DNA from: Flavobacteriaceae bacterium
GTDB taxonomy: Bacteria > Bacteroidota > Bacteroidia > Flavobacteriales > Flavobacteriaceae
NCBI GenBank assembly: GCA_015494075.1
Contig: WGBX01000138.1
Location: 1 to 42,207, forward strand
Length of the DNA: 42,207 nucleotides
Direction: 5' to 3'
In this document: in pieces, positions 19,503 to 29,088 of the stretch
How the letters are laid out: each line of letters opens with the position of its first letter
Numbering within the stretch: position 1 is the stretch's first letter
Made by a program: the position numbers and the translations under genes
Notes under the pieces: generated by a model
Told to the model about the DNA's origin: nothing
The model's database searches: none
Seen by the model: only the letters and a program-made list of their open reading frames with translations

Positions 19503-20362
19503 AAAAAGTATTAATATCATGGACAATGCTGCTGAGCTTTCAAATGGGTTTTGCACAAGGTTTTTTTAATGACAGCGGACAATCTGCAACAATGCAAGAT
19601 GTTTTACATCTAGATTGCTGTTTTTTAGGACAATATAAAATAAGTGGTGCTATTAGCACATTTTACAACAAAATTACTTACGAATCAGCAGATTTTAATT
19701 ATGTAGATTATGATAGGTACGGAATAAGTTTTAATATTAATGCCAAATTTTATAAAGAGCTACAATTACGCTTGTCGTTATTTGCAGATTTAAATCAAGA
19801 TGAAAACAAACCACAATGGCTTTCAAATTTTTATTATGCTTTTGGCTATTATAATTGGCGTAATAAAACCTTCTCTTATGGTTATGAAAATTATCAACCC
19901 AATCGTTTTGACGGTTCTTATAATCTCATTGACAATTTAAAACGCGGTTTCTTTTTTATCAGTTATAATTATTACCTTATAGGAGATAGTAACCTTTTAA
20001 AAACCGACGAAACAGCACAAATATACATATCACCTTTTATAAGATATCAGCCGGAATATACCAACCGTTACGGAACGGCAGTTTTAGGAAATAATAAAAT
20101 AACATTAGGAACATCAACACGTTATGTTATTTGGCATAATTTTTATGTAGAAGGCGCTGTATATTTTTATCCGCAATCAGGAACAGAAATGCCTTGGGAT
20201 CCGGATTATACATATGGATTTGGCTATTTTGATTGGAAAAGTTTCAAACTCAATTTTAGTTATGGTAATTGGATTGCCAATCGCTTTCCGGGGCATGAAA
20301 AAGAAACGAAAAATGATTTTACCAATGGCGAATTTAAATTGTCGTTCAGTTACATTTGGTAA
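19499..20362 (+). CDS. Putative outer-membrane beta-barrel protein
   Basis: Signal peptide MKKVLISWTMLLSFQMGFAQ; alternating aromatic/polar strands; C-terminal GEFKLSFSYIW ending in an aromatic residue; ATGA overlap with the DUF3131 gene. Confidence 0.72.
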   Translation: MKKVLISWTMLLSFQMGFAQGFFNDSGQSATMQDVLHLDCCFLGQYKISGAISTFYNKITYESADFNYVDYDRYGISFNINAKFYKELQLRLSLFADLNQDENKPQWLSNFYYAFGYYNWRNKTFSYGYENYQPNRFDGSYNLIDNLKRGFFFISYNYYLIGDSNLLKTDETAQIYISPFIRYQPEYTNRYGTAVLGNNKITLGTSTRYVIWHNFYVEGAVYFYPQSGTEMPWDPDYTYGFGYFDWKSFKLNFSYGNWIANRFPGHEKETKNDFTNGEFKLSFSYIW

Positions 20363-20461
20363 AAATCAAATATCATTAATTTTTGATATAATATATAATG
20401 TATCATTTAGTTAAAAGAAAAGCTGATTTTAGTTTTTATAGAAAAAAATGATTAAAAAAAC

Positions 20462-20490
20462 TTGTATATTTACAAAGTTTTTTATTTTTG
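20462..20490 (+). promoter_or_regulatory. Candidate promoter for acpP
   Basis: TTG (20462-20464), 18-nt spacer, TATTTTTG (20483-20490); 30 nt upstream of the MSDIASRV start. Confidence 0.5.
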
Positions 20491-20520
20491 CCGAACATTA
20501 ATCAATTAAAAATAAATATT

Positions 20521-20757
20521 ATGTCTGACATTGCATCAAGAGTAAAAGCAATTATCGTTGACAAATTAGGTGTTGACGAAAACGATGTAACCCCCGAAGC
20601 TAACTTTACAACTGACCTAGGGGCTGATTCACTTGACACAGTTGAATTAATTATGGAGTTTGAAAAAGAATTTGATATTCAAATCCCTGATGATCAAGCT
20701 GAACAAATCCAAACTGTGGGTCAAGCAATCAAATACATTGAAGAAGCCTTAAATTAA
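20521..20757 (+). CDS. acpP: Acyl carrier protein
   Basis: [21 protein letters not shown]...[30 protein letters not shown] phosphopantetheine site. Start corrected from TTG 20488. Confidence 0.97.
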   Translation: MSDIASRVKAIIVDKLGVDENDVTPEANFTTDLGADSLDTVELIMEFEKEFDIQIPDDQAEQIQTVGQAIKYIEEALN

Positions 20758-20762
20758 GACTT

Positions 20763-22010
20763 ATGGAATTAAAACGAGTTGTAGTAACGGGTTTAGGAGC
20801 ATTAACACCAATAGGTAACAATGTGCATGATTATTGGCAAGGTTTAATAAATGGTGTCAGTGGTGCAGCACCCATTACCAGGATTGATGCTTCTAAATTC
20901 AAAACTCGTTTTGCTTGTGAAGTAAAAAATTATAATCCGGCAGATTATTTCGACCGGAAAGAAGTACGCAAAATGGACTTATATGCCCAATTTGCTTTAA
21001 TTGCTTCAAAAGAAGCCATTGCAGATGCTAATTTTGACGACGAAAAACTCAACAGAGACAGAGTAGGCGTTATTTTTGGATCTGGCATAGGCGGTTTACA
21101 AACTTATGAGGATGAAGTTCGAAACTTTGTTCAAGGAAATGGGACTCCCCGTTTCAACCCCTTTTTTATTCCGAAAATGATTTCGGATATGGCCGCAGGA
21201 CTAATATCCATAGAAAATAAATTTTATGGACCTAATTATGCTACCGTTTCAGCCTGTGCAACTTCTTCTAACGCCATTATCGATGCTTATAATATTTTAC
21301 GTCTCGGGATGGCAGACGCAATGATTACAGGAGGTTCGGAAGCAGCCATTACCAATGCAGGTGTAGGCGGTTTTAATGCTTTAAGAGCCTTATCTACCCG
21401 AAATGATGATTACAAGACAGCTTCTAGACCATTCGATAAAGACCGTGATGGCTTTGTAATTGGTGAAGGTGGTGGTGCCTTAGTTTTAGAAACTTTAGAA
21501 CATGCACAAGCTCGTGGCGCTAAAATTTATGCCGAAATACTAGGTGCCGGCATGTCAGCTGACGCTTACCATATGACAGCCCCACATCCTGATGGAAAAG
21601 GTGCCGCTTTGGTGATGAAAAATGCCCTGCAAGATGCTAATTTACAACCCCAAGCTATTGACTATGTCAATGTACATGGTACAGCAACACCATTAGGTGA
21701 CATTTCTGAAATTAAAGCCATTAAAGAAGTTTTTGGTGATAATGCATATAAACTTAATATCAGTAGTACTAAATCAATGACCGGACATTTGCTTGGTGCT
21801 GCCGGAGCCATTGAAGCTATAGCTTCCATTTTGGCTATTAATAATGGTATTGTCCCTCCAACTATCAATCATTTTACGGATGATCCTCAAATAGACCCCA
21901 AACTGAATTTGACTTTCAATAAAGCGCAAAAACGTACTGTCAATACAGCTATTAGTAATACCTTTGGATTTGGAGGTCATAATGCATCTGTTATTTTCGG
22001 TAAATATTAA
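20763..22010 (+). CDS. fabF: Beta-ketoacyl-ACP synthase II
   Basis: VVVTGLGALTPIGNN; VSACATSSNAI; VHGTATPLGD; STKSMTGHLLGAAGAIEAI; NTFGFGGHNASVIF. Confidence 0.97.
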   Translation: MELKRVVVTGLGALTPIGNNVHDYWQGLINGVSGAAPITRIDASKFKTRFACEVKNYNPADYFDRKEVRKMDLYAQFALIASKEAIADANFDDEKLNRDRVGVIFGSGIGGLQTYEDEVRNFVQGNGTPRFNPFFIPKMISDMAAGLISIENKFYGPNYATVSACATSSNAIIDAYNILRLGMADAMITGGSEAAITNAGVGGFNALRALSTRNDDYKTASRPFDKDRDGFVIGEGGGALVLETLEHAQARGAKIYAEILGAGMSADAYHMTAPHPDGKGAALVMKNALQDANLQPQAIDYVNVHGTATPLGDISEIKAIKEVFGDNAYKLNISSTKSMTGHLLGAAGAIEAIASILAINNGIVPPTINHFTDDPQIDPKLNLTFNKAQKRTVNTAISNTFGFGGHNASVIFGKY

Positions 22011-22021
22011 ACATTTTTTTT

Positions 22022-22774
22022 TTGAATTTGCTACATAAAATCTTACAGTTTAGAAAGCCTTCTGAATTTAAAGATTTGGAAAGCAAATTAGAGCATGTTT
22101 TACCATTTAAACCTCACAACCTAGCATTATATCAAGAAGCTTTAACACATAAAGCCAATAATATTAAAGATAAAAACGGTCAAAAAGTTAATTTTGAGCG
22201 TTTGGAGTTTTTAGGCGATGCGATTATTGAAGCAGTGGTTTCAGAATTTTTATTTAAAGAATTGCCTCATGCCTCAGAAGGAGAATTGACCATTATGCGA
22301 GCAAAAATAGTCAATCGTAAGCATTTAAACGAATTAGGAAAAGGTCTGGAAATTACAAAATTACTGGAAGTAAAACTTACAGATAAACAGATGGGGCACG
22401 ATATTTCAGGTAATTTGTATGAAGCTTTGGTTGGAGCTATTTTTTTAGATAAAGGCTATAAAGGGGTCAAAAAATTTATCTATTCAAGTATGATTGATTC
22501 TCATATCGATTTAGAAAAACTTGATAAAAAAATTAGTAGTTATAAAAGTTATATGATTGAATGGGCACAAAAAACGCATCAAGATTTTGAATTTGTGGCT
22601 CATACAGACACTAATAAAGGCAAATCGAATTATTTTAAGGTTAACTTTGTCTTAAATAACAAGAAAGTTAGTCAAGGTAGGTCCGGCAGCAAAAAGAAAG
22701 CTGAGGAAATAGCGGCAAGGCGAGCTTATTATATCATTCAACCCGATAAAAATGGCCCCCAAAAAAACAAATAA
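22022..22774 (+). CDS. rnc: Ribonuclease III (apparent TTG start)
   Basis: ALTHKA, NFERLEFLGDAIIEAVVSEFLF, ISGNLYEALVGAIFLDKGY, dsRBD GSKKKAEEIAARRAYYII. Confidence 0.95.
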   Translation: MNLLHKILQFRKPSEFKDLESKLEHVLPFKPHNLALYQEALTHKANNIKDKNGQKVNFERLEFLGDAIIEAVVSEFLFKELPHASEGELTIMRAKIVNRKHLNELGKGLEITKLLEVKLTDKQMGHDISGNLYEALVGAIFLDKGYKGVKKFIYSSMIDSHIDLEKLDKKISSYKSYMIEWAQKTHQDFEFVAHTDTNKGKSNYFKVNFVLNNKKVSQGRSGSKKKAEEIAARRAYYIIQPDKNGPQKNK

Positions 22775-23237
22775 AATTAAAAAATATATTTTAAGACCCG
22801 ATGACCAATCTTTGCGGCATAATTTTCAGCTTATAGGCGTACAGACATCACAAGATCTTTACAAATTTGTTTTCGATTTTAATAAAATTTTAGGATTAAA
22901 TTTTTACTTAAATGAAGATTTGATATTAGAGCGTCGCAACCGTTTAATAGCTTTTGAAAATTACATCACGCCCGAAAATGTTGTCGGTCAAAAAATGAGA
23001 ATTTTAAAAAATGAGGTTCTTATACCCATATCGCATCCCAACACCCTATTTAACAGTTATGAAGCTTTTTATTTATTTCCGGATCTGTCATCTATAAATT
23101 ATATTTTGATGTTGCATAAAGAAGAATGGATTGACTTTCAGTTTATTCAGCAAAATTTCAAGGTTTCATATCCTGTCCGGTTTATTGAAGTCGATTTTAA
23201 TAAATGCGCCACAGTTTTCCCTGTTTTTCCTATTTAA
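22752..23237 (+). CDS. IPExxVDY family protein
   Basis: C-terminal VRFIEVDF variant motif and standard Bacteroidota position after rnc; 23-nt overlap with rnc. Confidence 0.7.
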   Translation: MAPKKTNKIKKYILRPDDQSLRHNFQLIGVQTSQDLYKFVFDFNKILGLNFYLNEDLILERRNRLIAFENYITPENVVGQKMRILKNEVLIPISHPNTLFNSYEAFYLFPDLSSINYILMLHKEEWIDFQFIQQNFKVSYPVRFIEVDFNKCATVFPVFPI

Positions 23238-23264
23238 TTAGTTTTATTATTCTTTATTTTCTTT

Positions 23265-23272
23265 TATCTTTG
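23265..23272 (+). promoter_or_regulatory. Candidate -7 element upstream of the OmpA-family lipoprotein
   Basis: TATCTTTG matches TAnnTTTG; no clear -33. Confidence 0.3.
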
Positions 23273-23342
23273 ATGTTTACAATATCAGTCTGAAATATCA
23301 GTTTGTATGGTTGTTAATACTTTAAAATAAATATAATAAAAT

Positions 23343-24272
23343 ATGAAAAAAATAATTTTAAGTCTTATAGTCTTATCAGTTTTATCCTCTTGTGTAAGTA
23401 CAAAAAAATATCAGGAGCTTGATGATAAATATATTAAATTACGTAGTGAAAATGTTGAATTGAAAGAGCAATTAGACACTTTGGCTAACAAATCCTTAAA
23501 ATGTCAAGCAAATTTAGATCGTTTAACAATTCAATACAATAGCTTAAAAAGCAAATATCAAACGCTTGATAAACTTTATACAGTAAAAGAAAATGCTTAT
23601 AAAAAATTGCAAGCCAGCTATGATGCTTTATCCCAAAGTAGTAGTCAGACTTTGGCTTATGAGGCTGAAAAAAGTCAAAAACTTTTGAAAGAATTAGAAA
23701 AAAAACAACAAGAGTTAGCTAAAGAACGCGCAGCCTTAGACGAACAAATTAAAAAAATAGAACATTTGGAAAATTTAATTGCCCAAAAAGATGCCAAACT
23801 TAACAATTTGAAAGGTTCTTTAAATAGAGCCTTAAATAAATTTAAAGATCAAGGCCTAAAAGTTACCCAAAAAAATGGCAAAATTTATATTTCTATGGAA
23901 AACAAATTACTCTTTGATTCGGGCAGTTGGAATGTTAAAAAGAATGGTCAAGATGCTATTAAAACCATTGGAAATATTTTATCTCTCAATCCGGATGTAG
24001 AAATTATGATTGAAGGACATACTGATAATGTGCCTTATCATGGCAATGTTATAAAAGACAATTGGGATTTGTCTGTAAAAAGAGCCACATCAGTAGTACG
24101 TCAACTTATGAAAAATAAACATATTGATCCCAAACGTTTAATTCCGGCAGGTCGTAGTAAATATGTACCGGTAGCAGACAATAGTACACCGGCAGGTCGC
24201 GCTAAAAATAGGAGAATTGAAGTCATTTTGACACCACGATTTGATGAAATTATGAATTTATTAAATAACTAA
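23343..24272 (+). CDS. OmpA family lipoprotein with coiled coil
   Basis: Lipobox LSSCVS; coiled-coil; C-terminal OmpA: VEIMIEGHTDNVPYHG...NWDLSVKRATSVVRQL...LIPAGRSKYVPVADNSTPAGRAKNRRIEVIL. Confidence 0.92.
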   Translation: MKKIILSLIVLSVLSSCVSTKKYQELDDKYIKLRSENVELKEQLDTLANKSLKCQANLDRLTIQYNSLKSKYQTLDKLYTVKENAYKKLQASYDALSQSSSQTLAYEAEKSQKLLKELEKKQQELAKERAALDEQIKKIEHLENLIAQKDAKLNNLKGSLNRALNKFKDQGLKVTQKNGKIYISMENKLLFDSGSWNVKKNGQDAIKTIGNILSLNPDVEIMIEGHTDNVPYHGNVIKDNWDLSVKRATSVVRQLMKNKHIDPKRLIPAGRSKYVPVADNSTPAGRAKNRRIEVILTPRFDEIMNLLNN

Positions 24273-24274
24273 AT

Positions 24275-25624
24275 ATGAAAATAACTGTTGTTGGTACGGG
24301 TTATGTAGGTTTAGTAACCGGAACATGTTTTGCCGAATCGGGAAATAAAGTTACCTGTATAGATATTAATGCAGAAAAAGTAGCAAAAATGCAAGCAGGG
24401 AGTATCCCTATTTATGAGCCCGGTTTAGAAACACTTTTTAAACGTAACATTAAAGCAGGTCGTTTGCAGTTTTCGACAGATTTAAAGGAAGGCGTTGATT
24501 TTGGAGATATTATTTTTTTGGCATTACCCACACCTGAAGATGAGGATGGTTCAGCCGATTTGTCTTATGTGAAAGATGTGGCTGCCAAAATAGGAGATTT
24601 AATAGCTCAAAATCCGGAAGCAGATTACAAAATTATAGTTAATAAAAGTACTGTTCCCGTTGGTACAGCAGAAATAGTTACCAATATACTCAAAGAACGT
24701 ACCGATAAAACCTTCGATGTCGTTTCTAATCCTGAATTTTTACGGGAAGGTTTTGCCGTTGAAGACTTTATGAAGCCCGAACGTATTGTGATTGGTACAG
24801 ATAGCGAAAAGGCTCGTAATGTTATGAAACAACTATACGAACCTTTTGTTCGCTCTGGCAATCCCATTATAATGATGGATCAACGATCAGCCGAAATAAC
24901 CAAATATGCCGCCAACTCTTTTTTAGCATTGAAAATTACTTTTATGAACGAAATTGCCAATTTTGCCGAAAAAGTAGGTGCTGATGTTGATAAAATACGT
25001 ATTGGTATGGGATCTGACTCGCGGATTGGCAAACGGTTTTTATTTCCCGGTATCGGATATGGCGGTTCTTGTTTTCCGAAAGATGTCAAAGCTTTATATA
25101 AAACCGGTTTAGATCATCAGCATGAATTTAAGCTTTTAAAATCAGTCATAGAGGTTAATGATCGTCAAAAAACCATTTTAGTTCCTAAAATAAAAGCACA
25201 TTTGGGCGATTTAAAAGGAAAGAAAATTGCTATTTGGGGATTGGCTTTTAAGCCTGAAACGGATGATATTAGGGAAGCACCGGCTTTATATATGATTGAT
25301 GAACTATTGAAAGAAGGCGCTGAACTAACTGTTTTTGATCCGGAAGCCATGGAAAATGTCCGCCAAAAGTATGCTCAGAAGTTGCAATATGCTACCGATA
25401 TGTATGAAGCCTTAGAGCAAGCCGATGCATTAGTTATTAGTACAGAATGGAATGTTTTCAGAACTCCCGATTTTGTTGAAATTAAAAAACGTTTAAAACA
25501 ACCCGTTATATTTGATGGTCGAAATTTATATAAGCCGGAACGTTTGCAAGAAAAAGGGTTTGATTATTTTTCAATAGGCCGAAAAGCTGTAAAGATTCCC
25601 CGAAAATTATGGAAAGAGTTTTAA
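24275..25624 (+). CDS. ugd: UDP-glucose 6-dehydrogenase
   Basis: [52 protein letters not shown] catalytic Cys; [15 protein letters not shown]. Confidence 0.96.
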   Translation: MKITVVGTGYVGLVTGTCFAESGNKVTCIDINAEKVAKMQAGSIPIYEPGLETLFKRNIKAGRLQFSTDLKEGVDFGDIIFLALPTPEDEDGSADLSYVKDVAAKIGDLIAQNPEADYKIIVNKSTVPVGTAEIVTNILKERTDKTFDVVSNPEFLREGFAVEDFMKPERIVIGTDSEKARNVMKQLYEPFVRSGNPIIMMDQRSAEITKYAANSFLALKITFMNEIANFAEKVGADVDKIRIGMGSDSRIGKRFLFPGIGYGGSCFPKDVKALYKTGLDHQHEFKLLKSVIEVNDRQKTILVPKIKAHLGDLKGKKIAIWGLAFKPETDDIREAPALYMIDELLKEGAELTVFDPEAMENVRQKYAQKLQYATDMYEALEQADALVISTEWNVFRTPDFVEIKKRLKQPVIFDGRNLYKPERLQEKGFDYFSIGRKAVKIPRKLWKEF

Positions 25625-26595
25625 TAACAGGTGCTGCCGGATTTTTAGGATCACATTTGTGTGATAAGTTTTTAAAAGAAGGCTTTGAAGTTATAGGGAT
25701 GGACAATTTTTTGACCGGATCGCCTAAAAATATTCGCCATTTAATAAATCATCCTCATTTTACTTTTATAGAGCACGATGTTACGAAATTTATAGATATT
25801 CAAGGGAGTTTAAATTACATTTTACATTTTGCTTCACCGGCAAGTCCAATAGACTATCTTCGGATACCTATTCAAACACTAAAAGTGGGCTCTTTAGGTA
25901 TTCATAAAGTATTAGGCTTGGCAAAAGCAAAAAAAGCCCGTGTTTTGATTGCATCAACATCTGAGGTTTACGGTGACCCACTCACACACCCTCAAACCGA
26001 AGAATATTTTGGCAATGTAAACCCTATTGGTCCTCGAGGTGTCTACGATGAAGCTAAACGTTTTCAGGAAGCTATGACCATGGCTTATCATAATTTTCAT
26101 AATATCAGTACCCGAATTGTCAGGATATTTAATACCTACGGGCCCCGAATGCGCCTAAATGACGGCCGTGTCATTCCGGCTTTTATGGGACAAATTTTAC
26201 GTGGCGAAGATTTAACGGTTTTTGGTGATGGCAGCCAAACCCGTTCGTTTTGTTATGTTGATGATCAAATTAATGGGATTTTTAAATTGTTGTTTTCAGA
26301 TTACCATTTACCGGTTAATATAGGCAACCCGGAAGAAATATCTATCTTGGATTTTGCTAAAGAAATTATAAGGCTAACCAATGGGCAATCAAAAATAATT
26401 TTTAAAGATCTGCCTGTTAACGATCCGCTGCAAAGATGCCCTGATATCAGCAAAGCACAAAGAATACTTGGATGGACACCAAAGGTTGACCGCATCGAAG
26501 GCATGCGACAGACTTTTGAATATTTTAAATCTTTAAGTCATGAAGAACTTTATCAAACTGACTATAAAAACTTTGAAGCTTTTATAAAAAAATAA
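25609..26595 (+). CDS. UDP-glucuronate decarboxylase (UDP-xylose synthase), SDR family
   Basis: [85 protein letters not shown]. Confidence 0.9.
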   Translation: MERVLITGAAGFLGSHLCDKFLKEGFEVIGMDNFLTGSPKNIRHLINHPHFTFIEHDVTKFIDIQGSLNYILHFASPASPIDYLRIPIQTLKVGSLGIHKVLGLAKAKKARVLIASTSEVYGDPLTHPQTEEYFGNVNPIGPRGVYDEAKRFQEAMTMAYHNFHNISTRIVRIFNTYGPRMRLNDGRVIPAFMGQILRGEDLTVFGDGSQTRSFCYVDDQINGIFKLLFSDYHLPVNIGNPEEISILDFAKEIIRLTNGQSKIIFKDLPVNDPLQRCPDISKAQRILGWTPKVDRIEGMRQTFEYFKSLSHEELYQTDYKNFEAFIKK

Positions 26596-27944
26596 TGAGC
26601 TATAAACAAACACATCGCTTTTCATTTTTGCTATTACCTATCATTTACTTGATAGATAGTACACTTATTTTTTTGTTGCTAACGCGTTTTCAAATATCAC
26701 GTCATTTACTATTTGGATTTATTACATTGAATATTGTTTGGTTTATTATTTCTTATTTCACCAAGTTTTATGAGATATACAGAAATACAAAACCGGCAGA
26801 AATTATCAGCAAAACCTTAAATCAACTCTTTATTTTTGATTTGGTAATTGTCGCTTTTTTTCATTTTTTAAAATTAAGATTTCCGGATACTTTTTTACTT
26901 AAAAATTTGCTGATATTTGATTTCAGCCTTTTGTTTATTAAGCTCATTATTTACCTTGTTTTGAAATTTTATCGTTTTAAAGGGGGCAATATCAGAACAT
27001 ATTTAATTGTAGGATATAATAATGAAACCTTAAAGTTTAAAAAATTATTAGACAAGCGTCCCGATTTTGGCTATAAGTTTGATAGTTTTTTTGGAAATGA
27101 AACAGAACTACAAAGTCATTTTGATGATTTAAAAAACTATTTGTCTAAAAATCCGGTAGATGTTATTTTTTGTTCATTGAAAGAATGTACCGATGCACAA
27201 ATAAAAGAATTAATTATTTATGCAAATGATCATTTTATGGCGGTTAAGTTTATTCCTGATAATAAGGAAATTTTAGGCAAAAACTTAAAAGTTGATTATT
27301 TTGATTACTTTCCGGTTTTGTCTTTAAACAGGTCTCCTTTGACCAAACCGGTTAATAAAATTATTAAAAGAGTTTTTGATCTCGTTTTTTCTACTTTAAT
27401 TATTATTACTGTTTTATGGTGGTTGATTCCTATTTTAGGGTTAATTATCAAATTGGAATCCAAAGGCCCTATTTTGTTTAAACAAAAAAGAAACGGGATA
27501 AATTATAAGCCGTTTTATTGTTATAAATTTCGTTCAATGCGCCCTAATAAAATGGCCGATTTAAAGCAAGTTAGTAAAAATGATCATCGTGTAACTACAG
27601 TTGGTCGTTTTCTACGTAAAACCAGCATTGACGAATTGCCACAATTTTTAAATGTTTTTAAAGGAGATATGTCTGTTGTCGGTCCAAGGCCGCACATGAT
27701 TAAAGAAAATGAGCGTTTTTTAAAACGGGTTGATAAATTTAGAAGTCGCCATTATATCAAACCCGGAATTACCGGTTTAGCTCAAGTTAAAGGTTACAGA
27801 GGCGAAGTTAAAACAGATGAAGACATAATTAACCGTATTAAATATGATATTTTTTATATTGAAAACTGGTCTTTATGGTTAGATGTTAAAATTATTTTAT
27901 TGACTGTTTATAATTTAATAAAAGGGGAAGAAAAAGCTTACTAA
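26595..27944 (+). CDS. Undecaprenyl-phosphate sugar phosphotransferase (WcaJ/WbaP-like)
   Basis: N-terminal TM segments; [81 protein letters not shown]. Confidence 0.92.
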   Translation: MSYKQTHRFSFLLLPIIYLIDSTLIFLLLTRFQISRHLLFGFITLNIVWFIISYFTKFYEIYRNTKPAEIISKTLNQLFIFDLVIVAFFHFLKLRFPDTFLLKNLLIFDFSLLFIKLIIYLVLKFYRFKGGNIRTYLIVGYNNETLKFKKLLDKRPDFGYKFDSFFGNETELQSHFDDLKNYLSKNPVDVIFCSLKECTDAQIKELIIYANDHFMAVKFIPDNKEILGKNLKVDYFDYFPVLSLNRSPLTKPVNKIIKRVFDLVFSTLIIITVLWWLIPILGLIIKLESKGPILFKQKRNGINYKPFYCYKFRSMRPNKMADLKQVSKNDHRVTTVGRFLRKTSIDELPQFLNVFKGDMSVVGPRPHMIKENERFLKRVDKFRSRHYIKPGITGLAQVKGYRGEVKTDEDIINRIKYDIFYIENWSLWLDVKIILLTVYNLIKGEEKAY

Positions 27945-27950
27945 ATAATT

Positions 27951-28667
27951 ATGCACAAAAATTTAGTTATCATACCAACATATAATGAAAAGGAAAATTT
28001 ACCCGACATTATTCCTTATGTTTTGCAATTAAAAAAAACTTTCGATATTTTGGTTGTTGATGATAGTTCACCTGACGGAACCGCAACAGTTGTTAAGCGT
28101 TTGCAACAACAGTTTCCAAACAGGTTACATTTATTAAGCAGGCCTCAGAAACAAGGTTTGGGCAAAGCCTATATAGCCGGATTTAAGTGGGCTTTAGCAC
28201 GTTCTTATGAATATATATTTGAAATGGATGCAGATTTTTCGCATCCTCCTGATAAACTAATAGATTTGTTAAAAGTCTTAGAAGATAATGATGCTGATGT
28301 TAGTGTTGGATCGAGATATTTAAAAGGAAAAATAAATGTGGTTAATTGGGATTTAAAACGCATTTTATTGTCTTATTTTGCATCATTATATGTAAGAATA
28401 ATAACAGGACTGCCGGTAAAAGATACTACAGCTGGTTTTGTGGGCTATAAAAAGGATGTTTTACAGGCTTTTGATTTTAATAAAATTGATTTTGTCGGCT
28501 ATGCTTTTCAAATTGAAATGAAATATCTGGCTTGGAAAAAAGGTTTTAAAATTAAAGAAATTCCTATCGTTTTTACAGATCGTGTCAAAGGAAAATCAAA
28601 GATGAACAGTGGCATTATTACAGAAGCTGTTTGGGGTGTGTTAAAAATGCGCTTAAAAAAAACTTAA
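27951..28667 (+). CDS. Polyprenol monophosphomannose synthase / DPM1-like GT2
   Basis: LVIIPTYNEKENLPDIIPYVL; ILVVDDSSPDGTATVV; GLGKAYIAGFKWAL; EMDADFSHPPDKL; DTTAGFVGYKK. Confidence 0.9.
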   Translation: MHKNLVIIPTYNEKENLPDIIPYVLQLKKTFDILVVDDSSPDGTATVVKRLQQQFPNRLHLLSRPQKQGLGKAYIAGFKWALARSYEYIFEMDADFSHPPDKLIDLLKVLEDNDADVSVGSRYLKGKINVVNWDLKRILLSYFASLYVRIITGLPVKDTTAGFVGYKKDVLQAFDFNKIDFVGYAFQIEMKYLAWKKGFKIKEIPIVFTDRVKGKSKMNSGIITEAVWGVLKMRLKKT

Positions 28668-28674
28668 TAAAATT

Positions 28675-29088
28675 ATGAAAATAAAGATATTCATTTTTTT
28701 AGGTTTACTATTTATGGTTGCCTGTCAGTCTAAATCTAAACCGGCTATTGATCCGGAAACCTATAAAAATATCCTCAAAGAGATAATTTTGGTCGATTTG
28801 GTACAAAAAAACTTAGAAACTAAAGATACACTACATTCTAACCTTATCACATTAGTGTATAAAAAATATCATGTAGACAGCCTTCAATTAAAAAAAAATA
28901 CATCGTATTATACAGAACACCCTGATGAATTAGAACAAATATATCAACAAATTTATACAGAATTAAAACAAGAAGCGGATAGTCTATCTAAGTTAAAATC
29001 ATTTTTAAACTCTTCAACTAAAACCGAATCCAAGGTTATAAAAGTCTCTAAAAAAACAGTTCAAAAAGGGCTTCACATAAACAATTAG
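28675..29088 (+). CDS. DUF4296 domain-containing lipoprotein
   Basis: Lipobox MVACQS; Y-x(2)-IL-x-EIIL pattern, HVDSLQLKKNTSYYTEHPDELEQIYQQIY. Confidence 0.75.
   Translation: MKIKIFIFLGLLFMVACQSKSKPAIDPETYKNILKEIILVDLVQKNLETKDTLHSNLITLVYKKYHVDSLQLKKNTSYYTEHPDELEQIYQQIYTELKQEADSLSKLKSFLNSSTKTESKVIKVSKKTVQKGLHINN

Noticed and set aside
20366-20400. Possible terminator after the barrel gene (atatca...tgatat)
   Set aside because: Only a 6-bp AT-only stem; too weak to call
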